From a virus, in the IMG/VR virus record IMGVR_UViG_3300031951_000782, positions 1 to 31,709 of that record: a DNA stretch of 31,709 nucleotides. One strand, given 5' to 3'. Each line of letters begins with the position of its first letter. The stretch's first letter is position 1. Positions 1 through 8,002 of the stretch are shown piece by piece. The position numbers were made by a program, and so were the translations under genes. The notes beneath the pieces were generated by a model. It made no database searches, was not told where the DNA came from, and was given only the letters and a program-made list of their open reading frames with translations.

Positions 1-47
1 ATATGCAAACATTTAACGAGTCACTACTACTGGAGAATAATAAATGA
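1..47 (+). CDS. 3' end of an upstream gene (partial)
   Basis: The frame through positions 3-47 is open from the window edge and ends in TGA at 45-47. That stop overlaps the next gene's ATG as ATGA, the same junction used by many neighbours. Only about 14 codons are visible, so no function can be given. By position it is probably another tail gene. It could also be chance, since the stretch is so short. Confidence 0.4.
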   Translation, partial: MQTFNESLLLENNK

Positions 48-319
48 AACTAATAAAATATACATTAAATGCCGATGGCACCATACCTGATTATGTAACA
101 GATGGTGGCTATCTTGCTGCAGCAAATAGTAGTGCTTCACCTCAAGACTTAGACTTGGTAGGAGTAGCAACTGATGCTGCACCTCAAACTGGTTTTGCTA
201 ATGAAGCAGCACTATTGGCTTATTGCCAAGAAAAGAACTTTGAATTTAAAAACCCAATTACAGAAGAGGTTATACCGCTAGAGACAGTGGTTTCAACTAT
301 TTGGTCCAAGTTAGGATAA
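44..319 (+). CDS. Small tail-module protein, hypothetical
   Basis: A 91-aa acidic protein of unknown function. The start ATG follows GGAG at 32-35 with good spacing and overlaps the preceding stop as ATGA. There are no membrane segments, signal peptide or cysteine clusters; the one Cys is isolated. The composition is rich in Ala, Asp and Asn, and the protein looks like a small globular domain. It sits directly before two propeller-repeat tail proteins and is almost certainly co-transcribed with them, so a role in the distal tail or adsorption apparatus is likely. That role is inferred from position only. Confidence 0.75.
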   Translation: MKLIKYTLNADGTIPDYVTDGGYLAAANSSASPQDLDLVGVATDAAPQTGFANEAALLAYCQEKNFEFKNPITEEVIPLETVVSTIWSKLG

Positions 320-322
320 CTA

Positions 323-1282
323 ATGGGAATCAGCAGTTTAAAAACAGGCGCTATGAAGCGCAGTCTATTGGTAGGTAATACTGCCTATGTACCCGCAGTA
401 AGAGCCTTGTTTAGCGGAGGCGATAGTAGCGGTGCACTAAACGTAATTGATTATATAAATATATCGTCTACAGGCAATGCCACGGACTTTGGTGATTTAA
501 CTCTTGCAAGATGGTACGTGGGAGGTTTTTCTTCTGCAACTCGTGGTGTAGTTGGCGGTGGAAGAGTGGCTGGAAATGCTACTCAAAATACTATTGATTA
601 TTTTACAATAGCATCTATTGGAAACGCCATTGATTTTGGTGACTTATCTGCTTCAAGAATGTTTGCAGCAGGAGTATCTTCATCTACTCGTGGTTTGTTC
701 GGTGGTGGATATGAAGATTCAAGTGCTAACCAGGTAAGCAAAATAGAGTATATTACCATTGCCAGTACAGGAAATACTACTAATTTTGGTAATTTAACAG
801 TTAGCAGAGAAAGCGCAAGTGGTTTTTCTTCTCCAACTAGGGGAGTATTTGGTGGCGGTTTTGGTGGTGGCGCTTATAGAAGTACAATTGATTACGTAAC
901 TATAGCATCAACAGGAAATGCTACTTCTTTTGGCGACTTAACTGTTTCAAGAACATATCTTTCATCAGGCTCAAATTCGACTCGTGGTCTTTTTGCGGGT
1001 GGCTCTGGTCCTAGCGACTCAAATGTTATAGATTATGTAACTATTGCTACAACTGGAAATGCTACCGATTTTGGTGATTTAAGCGTTGCTAGGTCAACTT
1101 ATGCTTCAGGTACAGCATCTCCACTTAGGGCTGTTTTTCCAGGTGGTTTTACTCCAAGTATGACTGCAACAATTGATTATGTAACAATTAGCACTCTTGG
1201 CAATGGTGTCAATTTCGGCAGTATGACAGTAGCAAGATATGGACATACAAGTTGCTCAGATGGACACGGAGGTCTAGAATAA
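323..1282 (+). CDS. Propeller-repeat tail protein (paralog 1)
   Basis: A 319-aa protein built from six repeats of about 45-50 residues. Each has the pattern [I/V]xYxTIAxTGNxxxFGDLxxxR, a variable stretch, then TRGxFxGG. The Asp-Tyr, Thr-Gly-Asn, Phe-Gly-Asp and Gly-Gly positions recur throughout. This looks like a kelch-like, possibly six-bladed beta-propeller. Proteins of this repeat type are frequent in phage tail modules, where they are taken to be receptor- or carbohydrate-binding. Residues 1-30 (SLKTG...RSLLVGN) form a short non-repeat anchor, and the C-terminus ends GHGGLE. The downstream paralog shares both ends. Its stop overlaps that gene's start by one base (TAATG). Confidence 0.85.
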   Translation: MGISSLKTGAMKRSLLVGNTAYVPAVRALFSGGDSSGALNVIDYINISSTGNATDFGDLTLARWYVGGFSSATRGVVGGGRVAGNATQNTIDYFTIASIGNAIDFGDLSASRMFAAGVSSSTRGLFGGGYEDSSANQVSKIEYITIASTGNTTNFGNLTVSRESASGFSSPTRGVFGGGFGGGAYRSTIDYVTIASTGNATSFGDLTVSRTYLSSGSNSTRGLFAGGSGPSDSNVIDYVTIATTGNATDFGDLSVARSTYASGTASPLRAVFPGGFTPSMTATIDYVTISTLGNGVNFGSMTVARYGHTSCSDGHGGLE

Positions 1283-2283
1283 TGCCAGTATTAAGTCTTA
1301 AGACAGGTACTAAGAGTAGAAGTTTGTTGGTAGGTAATGATGCTTTTGCTCCTGCTGGAACTAGAGGATTGTTTGCTGGTGGTATTGCTACTAGTACTGG
1401 TTCTGGTAACAGCATAAATGTAATTCAATATATTGACATATCATCTACAGGAAACTCAACTGATTTTGGTGACCTATCAGCAAGTAGATATACCTTTGCA
1501 GGATTTGGTAGCACAACTCGTAGTGTTTTTGGTGGTGGTAAAAACAGTAGCGGTACTAATCAAAATGTAATTGAATACGTAACAACAGCAACAACAGGTA
1601 ATGCTGTTGACTTTGGTGATTTACTTACAACAAATGCACAACTAGGTGGTTCTTCAAATGCAACTAGGGGTGTATTTTTTGGTGGCTATGATAATTCTGC
1701 TGATGTAAATGTTATTCAATATGTTACCATTGCTAGTGCTGGCAACGCAACTGATTTCGGCGATTTAGTAAGGGCAGAGTTTACGAAAACTGGTTGTGGT
1801 TCACCCACAAGAGCAATACAGTTTGGTGGTGCTTATAATGGTGGTGGTAATTATTCAGATACTATTACTTATTTTACTTATGCTACATTAGGTAACGCCA
1901 CATCTTTTGGAACTTATTCAAGTGGCAATAGAGTAACCCCTTCTTCTGCTTCTTCTGACACACGGGCACTTTCTATGGGTGGATATACCGATACTGGTGG
2001 CGCAACAGAAGTAAATATAATTGATTACGTTACCATTGCTACTACTGGCAATACTACTGATTTTGGTGACTTGACCGTTGCTCGATACGAAGGTTATGGA
2101 GTATCAACTAATACTAGAGCGGTAGCGGGTGGTGGTCTTTCTTTTGGTGGTGGTACTGCATTACGAAATGTAATGGATTATGTCACTATAGCCAGTACTG
2201 GAAATGCTACAGATTTTGGTGATTTATTATCAAACACTTACTCCTTAGCAGGAGCATCCAATGGTCACGGCGGATTAGTTTAA
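1282..2283 (+). CDS. Propeller-repeat tail protein (paralog 2)
   Basis: A 333-aa protein with the same architecture as its upstream neighbour: an N-terminal SLKTGxxxRSLLVGN anchor, six repeats of the form NVIxYVTIAxTGNxTDFGDL...TRxxxxGG, and a C-terminal GHGGLV. I start it at ATG 1282, which overlaps the preceding stop as TAATG. The frame is open ten codons further upstream, but that would cut into the conserved end of paralog 1. The anchor and terminus are the most conserved parts. The loops between Arg and Gly-Gly vary most, as expected for binding surfaces. It probably arose by tandem duplication and is likely a receptor-binding or tail-tip decoration protein. Confidence 0.85.
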   Translation: MPVLSLKTGTKSRSLLVGNDAFAPAGTRGLFAGGIATSTGSGNSINVIQYIDISSTGNSTDFGDLSASRYTFAGFGSTTRSVFGGGKNSSGTNQNVIEYVTTATTGNAVDFGDLLTTNAQLGGSSNATRGVFFGGYDNSADVNVIQYVTIASAGNATDFGDLVRAEFTKTGCGSPTRAIQFGGAYNGGGNYSDTITYFTYATLGNATSFGTYSSGNRVTPSSASSDTRALSMGGYTDTGGATEVNIIDYVTIATTGNTTDFGDLTVARYEGYGVSTNTRAVAGGGLSFGGGTALRNVMDYVTIASTGNATDFGDLLSNTYSLAGASNGHGGLV

Positions 2284-2317
2284 AACATTTAAAGTAACAA
2301 CTATTTAAAGGAGCACT

Positions 2318-4528
2318 GTGGCTGGTCGTGATATAACCGAATCGTTACCCCTCAATGTTGGTAACCCCGGTATTGCTGGTTTTTGGATAAATAACGCAGA
2401 AGACTATGACGTTGCTATTGGTGGAGAACCTTTCATTTTGGCACCTACGGATGTTAATCCGTATCAAAGAGAAACTGCGCCTTATCGTAAAGATCAGTTT
2501 GACAACTCCAAAGAACCAGGAGAGCAATCTCTAACTGGTTGGTGGATTCGTTCTCAGTCATCATTTCATGGTGGTACTGGTATTAAGTTTTATGATCCAA
2601 CTTCAGGAGAATCTACTAACTATAGATTTACCGACTCTCAAGGTGTAGATGTTTGGACAAAGGGACAGGTATCTTTATTAAATGATGTTTATGAAAACCA
2701 TGAAGTAACTACTGCCCTACAAGCAAATGGTAAGCCTAGTCAGCATGTTCGTTCTATTAGATATAGCGACAGAGATGCCGTATTGCTTCATGATGGATAT
2801 GATGTAGATAAGGTTTATCAACCTATAACAGCCTCTGTCAGCAATAAAGCCTTAACCTCAAACGTGGCTACATTAACTACCCCTGCTGCTCATGGTCTTT
2901 CAGTAGGTATGGAAGTAGTGATTACTGGTGTAGATGCTACCTTTAATGGTACTTACACTATTACTACAGTACCTACAACTACAACATTTACCTATGCTAA
3001 AACTGCAACTAATGTAACTTCTGCAGCAGTATCTCCAGTAGGAAGTGCTACAAGCAGTTTAACACATTTTATTGATTACAACTCTGGTTCAGCAGAACCT
3101 GTATATGGTATCTGCGATGATGGCACATATGCCTATTGGGTAACCAATACACCACAAGGTGGTGCATCAAAATTGCATATGTATAAAAAACCTTTAACGG
3201 GAAATTCTAGCGATACATCTGATGTCGTTACTATGTTTTATGCTACGGGAACTACCGTAACAGATGCTCTATTAGAGTATGTAAAAGATCGCATAGTCAT
3301 GTCCGTTAATAATAAAATTTTTGAGGTAGCGCCTGATGCAACCGCTCTACCCACTGCTCTTTATACAAACCCTGTAACTACTTATGTTTATACAGGTATT
3401 ACTGCTTCGGGTCCTGCCATTTATACCGCTGGACACAATGCTATACATTCGACTATTCAAAAGTATACCCTAAGTAACACATCTGGCTCTATGCCAACAT
3501 TGACTTCAGCAATCGTATCTGCTGAGTTTCCTCCTGGTGAAATTGTTTATGACATTTACTACTACTTAGGATATATGTTGATCGGCACCAATAAAGGTGT
3601 CCGTGTTGGCATTGTAAATGACCAAGATGGTTCTATATCTTATGGTCCACTTATTGTGGAAACATCACAGCCTTGCTATGACTTCGCTGCTCGTGATCGT
3701 TTTGTATGGTGTGCTACAGGTATTGGTTCATTAGATGCTGGTCTTATCCGCATTGATTTAAGTACTTCTGTAGAGGGTGAATCCTTGAGATTTGCTTATG
3801 CTAATGATCTACAATATACTCAAACAACAGAACACCAAACTACTGGTGTGGCTTTCTTTGGAACTAGTAATAATCTAGCATTTTGTACAACTTATAACTC
3901 TACTAATGGACACGTATACAGAGAGTTACCTAGTGTTAAAAAATCTAGTGGCTACCTAACTACAGGTGCTATTCGTTATGGAACACTAGAACCTAAGAAC
4001 TATAAGTTCATTCGTGGCCGTGGTATATTTGCTAATGGTGCTATGGATATAGCAACTGTTGATTCAAACAATAATACCTATGCAGTTATCACATATAACT
4101 CTTCTATTGGTACTCCTGAGGCTGCTACAAACAGTCCAGAAGGACCACAGGAGTTTATATCCTATAAATTTACGCTCTCACGTAGCGCAAGCAATACCAG
4201 TCTTGGCCCAACTTTCAAGGGCTTTCAGGCAAAATCTCTTCCAGCGACTAAACGCCAGCGGTTGATTCAGTTCCCTGTTTGGTGTTATGACGTGGAAACC
4301 GATAGATACAATGTACTGGCTGGATATGAAGGCCGTGCTTGGGAGCGTATCCAAAAGTTAGAAGATATAGAAGCCGCTGGAGATATTATTAATGTTCAAG
4401 ACTTTACAACTGGAGAAAGGGTTCAAGCCTTGGTAGAGAAAGTATCATTTACACGTAAGACACCACCTAGTGCTCGCTATGATGGGTTTGGCGGTTTATT
4501 AACTATCACAGTTAGAACGGTCTTATAA
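2318..4528 (+). CDS. Minor tail protein
   Basis: A 736-aa protein that starts at GTG 2318, with AAAGGAG at 2307-2313 as ribosome binding site. The N-terminal 150 residues (QRETAPYRKDQFD, EPGEQSLTGWWIRSQSSFH, YRFTDSQGVDVWT) resemble minor tail proteins commonly annotated in actinophages. Residues about 171-246 form a Thr/Val-rich inserted domain (AHGLSVGMEVVITG...FNGTYTI) of the Ig-like or carbohydrate-binding kind common in virion proteins. The central part has repeated Trp/Tyr/Gly beta-strand patterns suggesting a propeller. The C-terminal 80 residues (W..Y..Y.G) may be the tail-attachment part. It overlaps the next gene by TAATG. A distal-tail or baseplate role is inferred from these traits and from position. 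Confidence 0.8.
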   Translation: MAGRDITESLPLNVGNPGIAGFWINNAEDYDVAIGGEPFILAPTDVNPYQRETAPYRKDQFDNSKEPGEQSLTGWWIRSQSSFHGGTGIKFYDPTSGESTNYRFTDSQGVDVWTKGQVSLLNDVYENHEVTTALQANGKPSQHVRSIRYSDRDAVLLHDGYDVDKVYQPITASVSNKALTSNVATLTTPAAHGLSVGMEVVITGVDATFNGTYTITTVPTTTTFTYAKTATNVTSAAVSPVGSATSSLTHFIDYNSGSAEPVYGICDDGTYAYWVTNTPQGGASKLHMYKKPLTGNSSDTSDVVTMFYATGTTVTDALLEYVKDRIVMSVNNKIFEVAPDATALPTALYTNPVTTYVYTGITASGPAIYTAGHNAIHSTIQKYTLSNTSGSMPTLTSAIVSAEFPPGEIVYDIYYYLGYMLIGTNKGVRVGIVNDQDGSISYGPLIVETSQPCYDFAARDRFVWCATGIGSLDAGLIRIDLSTSVEGESLRFAYANDLQYTQTTEHQTTGVAFFGTSNNLAFCTTYNSTNGHVYRELPSVKKSSGYLTTGAIRYGTLEPKNYKFIRGRGIFANGAMDIATVDSNNNTYAVITYNSSIGTPEAATNSPEGPQEFISYKFTLSRSASNTSLGPTFKGFQAKSLPATKRQRLIQFPVWCYDVETDRYNVLAGYEGRAWERIQKLEDIEAAGDIINVQDFTTGERVQALVEKVSFTRKTPPSARYDGFGGLLTITVRTVL

Positions 4529-4731
4529 TGTCAGCGCAAGATTGGGCAGCATTTGCAGTAGCCATAACCACATTATTTGGTTCTTTAGCATTAGGTGTAA
4601 GACACTTAGTTAAATACTATCTGTCTGAACTTAAGCAAAATGGTGGCTCTAGTATCAAGGACCAGGTTAACCGACTAGAGGAAAAGGTAGACACCCTCTA
4701 CCAGATTTTAATTCAAAATGGAAGACAATAA
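4528..4731 (+). CDS. Small membrane protein of the lysis cassette (holin-like)
   Basis: A 67-aa protein with one transmembrane helix at about residues 6-25 (AAFAVAITTLFGSLALGV). A basic YYLSELK segment follows, then a coiled-coil-like C-terminus at about 44-63 (VNRLEEKVDTLYQIL). The stretch NGGSSIKDQVNRLEEKVDTL is typical of small membrane proteins placed between tail and lysin genes in actinophages. It could be a pinholin or antiholin-like partner of the gene at 5311, or a membrane anchor for lysis control. The ATG overlaps the tail gene stop by TAATG, so translation is probably coupled. Confidence 0.75.
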   Translation: MSAQDWAAFAVAITTLFGSLALGVRHLVKYYLSELKQNGGSSIKDQVNRLEEKVDTLYQILIQNGRQ

Positions 4732-4849
4732 CTGTCAGAATTGTGGCTGTGAGCCACATGATATATGCTGGCCTAAGCAAAATGAATTAAGAGAAAAGTG
4801 GTTACAAGATAACCCTGATGCTGGATTCAATGGATGGTGGTCAATATGA
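4718..4849 (+). CDS. 43-aa Cys-rich microprotein
   Basis: A 43-aa reading frame lying exactly between the membrane protein and the endolysin. It starts at ATG 4718 inside the previous gene (14-nt overlap) and its TGA overlaps the endolysin start as ATGA, so both ends behave like a real gene in this phage. The N-terminus carries Cys-x2-Cys-x-Cys-x2-His-x2-Cys at residues 6-15, a compact metal-binding pattern. The rest is Trp-rich (KWLQDNPDAGFNGWW). I do not recognise a family. A zinc knuckle protein is the best structural guess. Confidence 0.6.
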   Translation: MEDNNCQNCGCEPHDICWPKQNELREKWLQDNPDAGFNGWWSI

Positions 4850-5301
4850 TGGTAGTAGACATAGCCAAGTCACAACTTGGATACAAAGAAGTAGGCAGTA
4901 ACAACAATAATATGTACGGCAAATGGTATGGTGCTAATAACCAACCTTGGTGTGCAATGTTTGTATCTTGGGTGTTTGATAAAGCAGGGATAGTATCCAA
5001 GGTGGCAGCACAGACCCGTAAGGGATTTGCATCATGCGATGCGGGACTTAAGTGGTTTACTAAAAAAGGCAAGATAGTCCCAGTTGGCAAGGCTCAACCT
5101 GGTGATATAGTATTCTTCCAGTTCGATAGTGACGCACAGCCTGACCATGTTGGGATATGCGCCAGTAACGATGGAAAAAAATACCTTACGGTCTATGAGG
5201 GTAATACCTCTAGTGGCAGTAAAGGTAGTCAGTCAAATGGAGATGGTGTGTATCTTAGGAAACGTGCCTACTCCCTAGTAATGGGCGTTGCACGCCCTTA
5301 A
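4846..5301 (+). CDS. Endolysin, CHAP domain
   Basis: A 151-aa peptidoglycan hydrolase consisting of a single CHAP (Cys/His amidohydrolase-peptidase) domain with no separate cell-wall-binding domain. The catalytic triad is visible: Cys36 in QPWCAMFVSW, His101 in QPDHVGIC, and a likely Glu118 in VYEGN. The PGDIVFF strand is also typical. CHAP enzymes cleave the D-Ala-peptide bridge or the MurNAc-L-Ala amide; which bond is cut here cannot be read from sequence. I start it at ATG 4846, which makes ATGA with the 43-aa gene. ATG 4834 and ATG 4849 are alternatives. There is no signal peptide, so it needs a holin, encoded just downstream. Confidence 0.9.
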   Translation: MMVVDIAKSQLGYKEVGSNNNNMYGKWYGANNQPWCAMFVSWVFDKAGIVSKVAAQTRKGFASCDAGLKWFTKKGKIVPVGKAQPGDIVFFQFDSDAQPDHVGICASNDGKKYLTVYEGNTSSGSKGSQSNGDGVYLRKRAYSLVMGVARP

Positions 5302-5310
5302 AGGATGGAT

Positions 5311-5523
5311 ATGAAAGATCTAATTGCTAAATTGAAAAGCAAGAAAAGTAAGGCTGCATTTAAGTCTTATCTACGTGCTGTTCTAGCATCAGCAGTAACT
5401 ATGGGATTAGCACTCGCTGCTGACCTCACTCCTGAGTATGCAATCCTAATCGGCTCTATAGCAGGACCTTTGGCTAAATGGGCAGATAAGACCGAAAAAG
5501 AGTATGGCTTGGGTACCAAATAA
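5311..5523 (+). CDS. Holin, r1t-like
   Basis: A 70-aa protein with a Lys-rich N-terminus (KDLIAKLKSKKSKAAFKSY), then two hydrophobic segments at about 20-37 (LRAVLASAVTMGLALAA) and 42-56 (YAILIGSIAGPLA), and a charged tail. This layout matches r1t-type holins, the commonest small holins of actinophages. It would form the membrane lesion that releases the CHAP endolysin. I start it at ATG 5311 because AAAGGA at 5300-5305 has proper spacing to it. ATG 5305 would sit on top of that site. It is the last gene before the terminator. Confidence 0.85.
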   Translation: MKDLIAKLKSKKSKAAFKSYLRAVLASAVTMGLALAADLTPEYAILIGSIAGPLAKWADKTEKEYGLGTK

Positions 5524-5566
5524 ATACCCCTAAATAGCCTTTAAAGGCCGTTTTAAGACACGAAGT

Positions 5567-5607
5567 CCCCCTACCTAAGGTAACCACCCTAGGACAGGGG
5601 GCTTTTT
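5567..5607 (+). terminator. Rho-independent terminator of the tail/lysis operon
   Basis: CCCCCT (5567-5572) pairs with AGGGGG (5596-5601). An imperfect inner stem (CCTA/TAGG) lies between them, and CTTTTT follows at 5602-5607. Just upstream, GCCTTTAAAGGC at 5537-5548 is a perfect 12-bp palindrome followed by CGTTTT. It may be a second weak stop signal. Confidence 0.75.
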
Positions 5608-5815
5608 GTCGTTTTGCACGATTTATAATTTTAATATATCTTACCCCTGCGGGAAACCGTGGGGCAGAAACTTCAATTGACGGGTGACGGCAAAAGCCTA
5701 ACCAGCCTCCCTGACCACTCATAATTTTTATGGGGGGTAGGGGGGCATTTCTTAATTTCAGGGTTCAGGCAGGGCTCGATTGGCGATAGCCAATAGGGTG
5801 TGGTAGGGTTCTTTT
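5608..5815 (+). promoter_or_regulatory. Structured non-coding leader of the early operon
   Basis: There is no credible reading frame here. A TATAAT at 5624-5629 could be a -10 element, but I see no good -35, so the promoter call is weak. Downstream are several possible RNA stems: CCCC/GGGG (5644-5647/5661-5664) enclosing CGG-GAAA-CCG (5650-5659) with a GNRA tetraloop; GGC-AAAA-GCC at 5689-5698 with an outer GGT/ACC; GCCTCCC 5705-5711 with GGGGGGC 5740-5746; and ATTGGC-GATA-GCCAAT at 5779-5794. Two G6 runs lie at 5732-5745. It looks like a regulatory leader or a small RNA. I do not recognise a known riboswitch class. Confidence 0.5.
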
Positions 5816-6583
5816 ATGAACGAATTACCTAAACATATATCCTATTCCTCTCTTGGAACTTATCAAGAGTGTGGATGGAAGTACAACTTAACAAAACTAC
5901 AAGGCGTACCCGAGAAACATGCTGTCTGGTTTACGGGTGGGTCTGCTGTCCATAGGGCTACCGAGATGTATGATCTAAATCCTGGGTTTGCCGAAACTAT
6001 TTGGAATGATGCTTGGTTTCAACAAGTAAAAGAAGATGAAGAACTAAACGGAGATATGCTTTCTTGGGAATACGCCAAGAGGGAAGATATGTCTTGGTGG
6101 TACGGAGAAGGTTTATGGATGCTAGAACGTTGGATAGAGTTTCGTTCCAATGGGTGGGGTGTCTATAAGGACTACATCGAAAAACAGTATGAGGTTCCTT
6201 TGGTAGATACTGTTGTAAAGATGGCCATTGACCGAGTGATGACGGATTACGATGGCAAGATAGTCCTTTTAGACATTAAGACAGGGGCGTCATCTCAAAG
6301 ACACCCACTTCAACTTGCAACTTATGCGTGGGCTTTGCGCAAGATGGATGGCCTTGAAGTGGACAAAGCAGGTTTTTGGGATGCACGCACTGGTCATGTA
6401 ACCACTTGGAGTCTAGAACATCTTGCTACTCAAGAGGTAGAGCATATCTACTCTGAATTTGATAGAGCACGTAAGGCTGAGATATTCTTGCCTAACTTGT
6501 CCAACTGTGGACGATGTGGTGTGCTATCCTACTGTAAGTTTATGAATGGTAAATACACAGAAAAGGAGAAAAACAATGGCTAA
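5816..6583 (+). CDS. PD-(D/E)XK exonuclease, Cas4/RecB family, Fe-S cluster
   Basis: A 255-aa nuclease of the RecB/Cas4/AddB-C type. The catalytic motifs are His46 (SAVHRATE), Asp139 (AIDR), Asp153-x-Lys155 (LLDIKTG) and the QxxxY motif (QLATY, 166-170). Four cysteines, Cys19 at the N-terminus and Cys231, Cys234 and Cys240 at the C-terminus, fit the 4Fe-4S staple of Cas4 and AddB nucleases. Such enzymes resect DNA ends during recombination and replication. It is the first gene of the replication operon. A GGTAGGG at 5802-5808 is the only ribosome-binding candidate. It overlaps the next gene by 8 nt. Confidence 0.88.
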   Translation: MNELPKHISYSSLGTYQECGWKYNLTKLQGVPEKHAVWFTGGSAVHRATEMYDLNPGFAETIWNDAWFQQVKEDEELNGDMLSWEYAKREDMSWWYGEGLWMLERWIEFRSNGWGVYKDYIEKQYEVPLVDTVVKMAIDRVMTDYDGKIVLLDIKTGASSQRHPLQLATYAWALRKMDGLEVDKAGFWDARTGHVTTWSLEHLATQEVEHIYSEFDRARKAEIFLPNLSNCGRCGVLSYCKFMNGKYTEKEKNNG

Positions 6584-6998
6584 TGCTAACTTCCAAGTTA
6601 GTAGTAAGTTACCAGATGGTCGCATCTTTGTGATTGCTGGTAATACTGCCGATGAGTTCAAGGGTAACTTGACTCAGATATTGGGTGATGTCGGGGCTGA
6701 GAATTTAATCTCAACCATGGCAACATCAGTAGAGGGAGTACCTGCTTCATATGAAGAGGCAGTAGGCAACCTTGCAAAAGGTCTAGGTGCTAGACCAGTA
6801 TCAAGCCCAACACAAACATTTACACCAAGTACTGGACCATCAGGTCGTTCCTGTAAACATGGTGAGATGACAAAACGTACAGGTGCTGGTGCTAAAGGAC
6901 CATGGAAAGCGTTCATGTGTCCATCACCAAAGGGTACTCCAGACCAATGTGAGCCAGCATGGATCCGACGTACTGACTCTGAGTGGAGTACATTTTAA
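6576..6998 (+). CDS. Zinc-binding protein of the replication module, hypothetical
   Basis: A 140-aa protein. I start it at ATG 6576, with AAGGAG (6563-6568) seven bases upstream; the frame is open further back but lacks a site there. The N-terminal 70 residues (FQVSSKLPDGRIFVIAG, then an amphipathic helix) form one small domain. A Ser/Thr/Pro linker at about 73-90 follows. The tail holds Cys93-x-His95, Cys115 and Cys125 in the pattern CxHGxM...GPWKAFMCP...C, which looks like a zinc ribbon. Its place between the nuclease and the helicase suggests single-strand DNA handling or helicase/primase support. That is inference only. Confidence 0.8.
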   Translation: MANANFQVSSKLPDGRIFVIAGNTADEFKGNLTQILGDVGAENLISTMATSVEGVPASYEEAVGNLAKGLGARPVSSPTQTFTPSTGPSGRSCKHGEMTKRTGAGAKGPWKAFMCPSPKGTPDQCEPAWIRRTDSEWSTF

Positions 6999-7001
6999 AC
7001 A

Positions 7002-7790
7002 ATGAGAACTTTAGCCCGTGCAGTAGGTAGCAAAGATATTGGTGGCGAACCATTACCAACAGTATTTCGTACCTTTGATATCAATAAGATTGTTATAAGA
7101 CGGGCAGAAGTATCTATGATTGCTGGCACTCCAGGGGCAGGTAAATCAACACTTGCCCTTGCGATTGCCCTTAGGACAAAAGTTCCAACGCTTTATATAA
7201 GCGCAGATACTAATGCACATACAATGGCTATGCGTCTGCTATCAATGATTTCTGGTCAATCACAATCCGTGGCTGAACAGATGCTCATAGAAAATGTTGA
7301 TGAATCACGGAAAGTAATCAACGAAAACTCAGGACATATCTTCTGGTCATTTGAGTCAGCCCCTACTTTGGTTGATTTAGATCTAGAAGTTTCTGCCTTT
7401 GAGGAACTATGGGGTTGTCCACCAACCTTAATCGTAGTTGATAACCTAATGGATATCGCTAATGATGGTGGTGAAGAGTTCGCAGGAATGCGTTCTACAA
7501 TTAAAGAACTGAAATATCTTGCAAGAGATACTAATGCTGCGGTTCTTATCCTTCATCACACGAAGGAATCTTACCCTGGTAATCCGTGCCAGCCTAGATC
7601 AGCGTTGCAAGGAATGGTAGCACAATTGCCAGCCTTGATATGTACAGTCGGAAGTAATGCTCCTGGATATATTGCAGTTGCCCCTGTTAAAAACAGGTAT
7701 GGCAAAGCAGATCCAAGTGGAGATACATCTTTCTGGCTACAATTTAATCCTGAAATGATGGAAGTTTCTGATATCCCTGAAAGAATATGA
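7002..7790 (+). CDS. RecA/DnaB-like replicative helicase ATPase
   Basis: A 262-aa P-loop ATPase of the RecA/DnaB superfamily (AAA_25/RepA-like). Walker A is GTPGAGKST at 42-50 and Walker B is LIVVDN at 143-148. The sensor strand AAVLILHHTKES (179-190) ends in His-His, and KNRYG (230-234) is the late basic motif that in DnaB-type hexamers contacts the neighbouring nucleotide. There is no N-terminal primase-interaction domain, so it is a minimal helicase core, as in many small phages. It probably unwinds the fork with the split primase encoded downstream. Spacing to the upstream gene is three bases, and it overlaps the next by ATGA. Confidence 0.85.
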   Translation: MRTLARAVGSKDIGGEPLPTVFRTFDINKIVIRRAEVSMIAGTPGAGKSTLALAIALRTKVPTLYISADTNAHTMAMRLLSMISGQSQSVAEQMLIENVDESRKVINENSGHIFWSFESAPTLVDLDLEVSAFEELWGCPPTLIVVDNLMDIANDGGEEFAGMRSTIKELKYLARDTNAAVLILHHTKESYPGNPCQPRSALQGMVAQLPALICTVGSNAPGYIAVAPVKNRYGKADPSGDTSFWLQFNPEMMEVSDIPERI

Positions 7791-8002
7791 GTGCTAAGGA
7801 TATCTGGGAATTAAAACCAGACTATAAAGAGTCCATGGATATACGTGGTGAATCTACCAAGATATGTCCTTGTGGTTCTTTTGTTTGGAAACTACTCGTC
7901 GAATGGGATGACGATAGTAATACAATAAGTTCATACTTTATCGATATGGAGTGTGCTGTCTGTGGGACAAAGGCAACAGCCCCAACAGAGGAGAGACTAT
8001 GA
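7787..8002 (+). CDS. Small zinc-ribbon protein
   Basis: A 71-aa protein with two cysteine pairs, Cys27-x-Cys29 (ICPCGSF) and Cys56-x2-Cys59 (ECAVCGT). They are separated by two beta-strands containing WKLLVEW and ISSYFIDM, the layout of a single zinc ribbon. It is translationally coupled on both sides, with ATGA to the helicase and ATGA to the SLT gene. Such ribbons often bind nucleic acid or act as adaptors. No specific partner can be named. Confidence 0.8.
   Translation: MSAKDIWELKPDYKESMDIRGESTKICPCGSFVWKLLVEWDDDSNTISSYFIDMECAVCGTKATAPTEERL

Noticed and set aside
323-2283. Diversity-generating retroelement target or CRISPR-like repeats
   Set aside because: The repeats are coding protein repeats with diverged codons, and no reverse transcriptase or template repeat was seen.
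5641-5800. Known riboswitch (c-di-GMP-like) in the leader
   Set aside because: A short GACGGCAAAAGCC resembles part of the c-di-GMP-I motif, but the rest of the core is absent.
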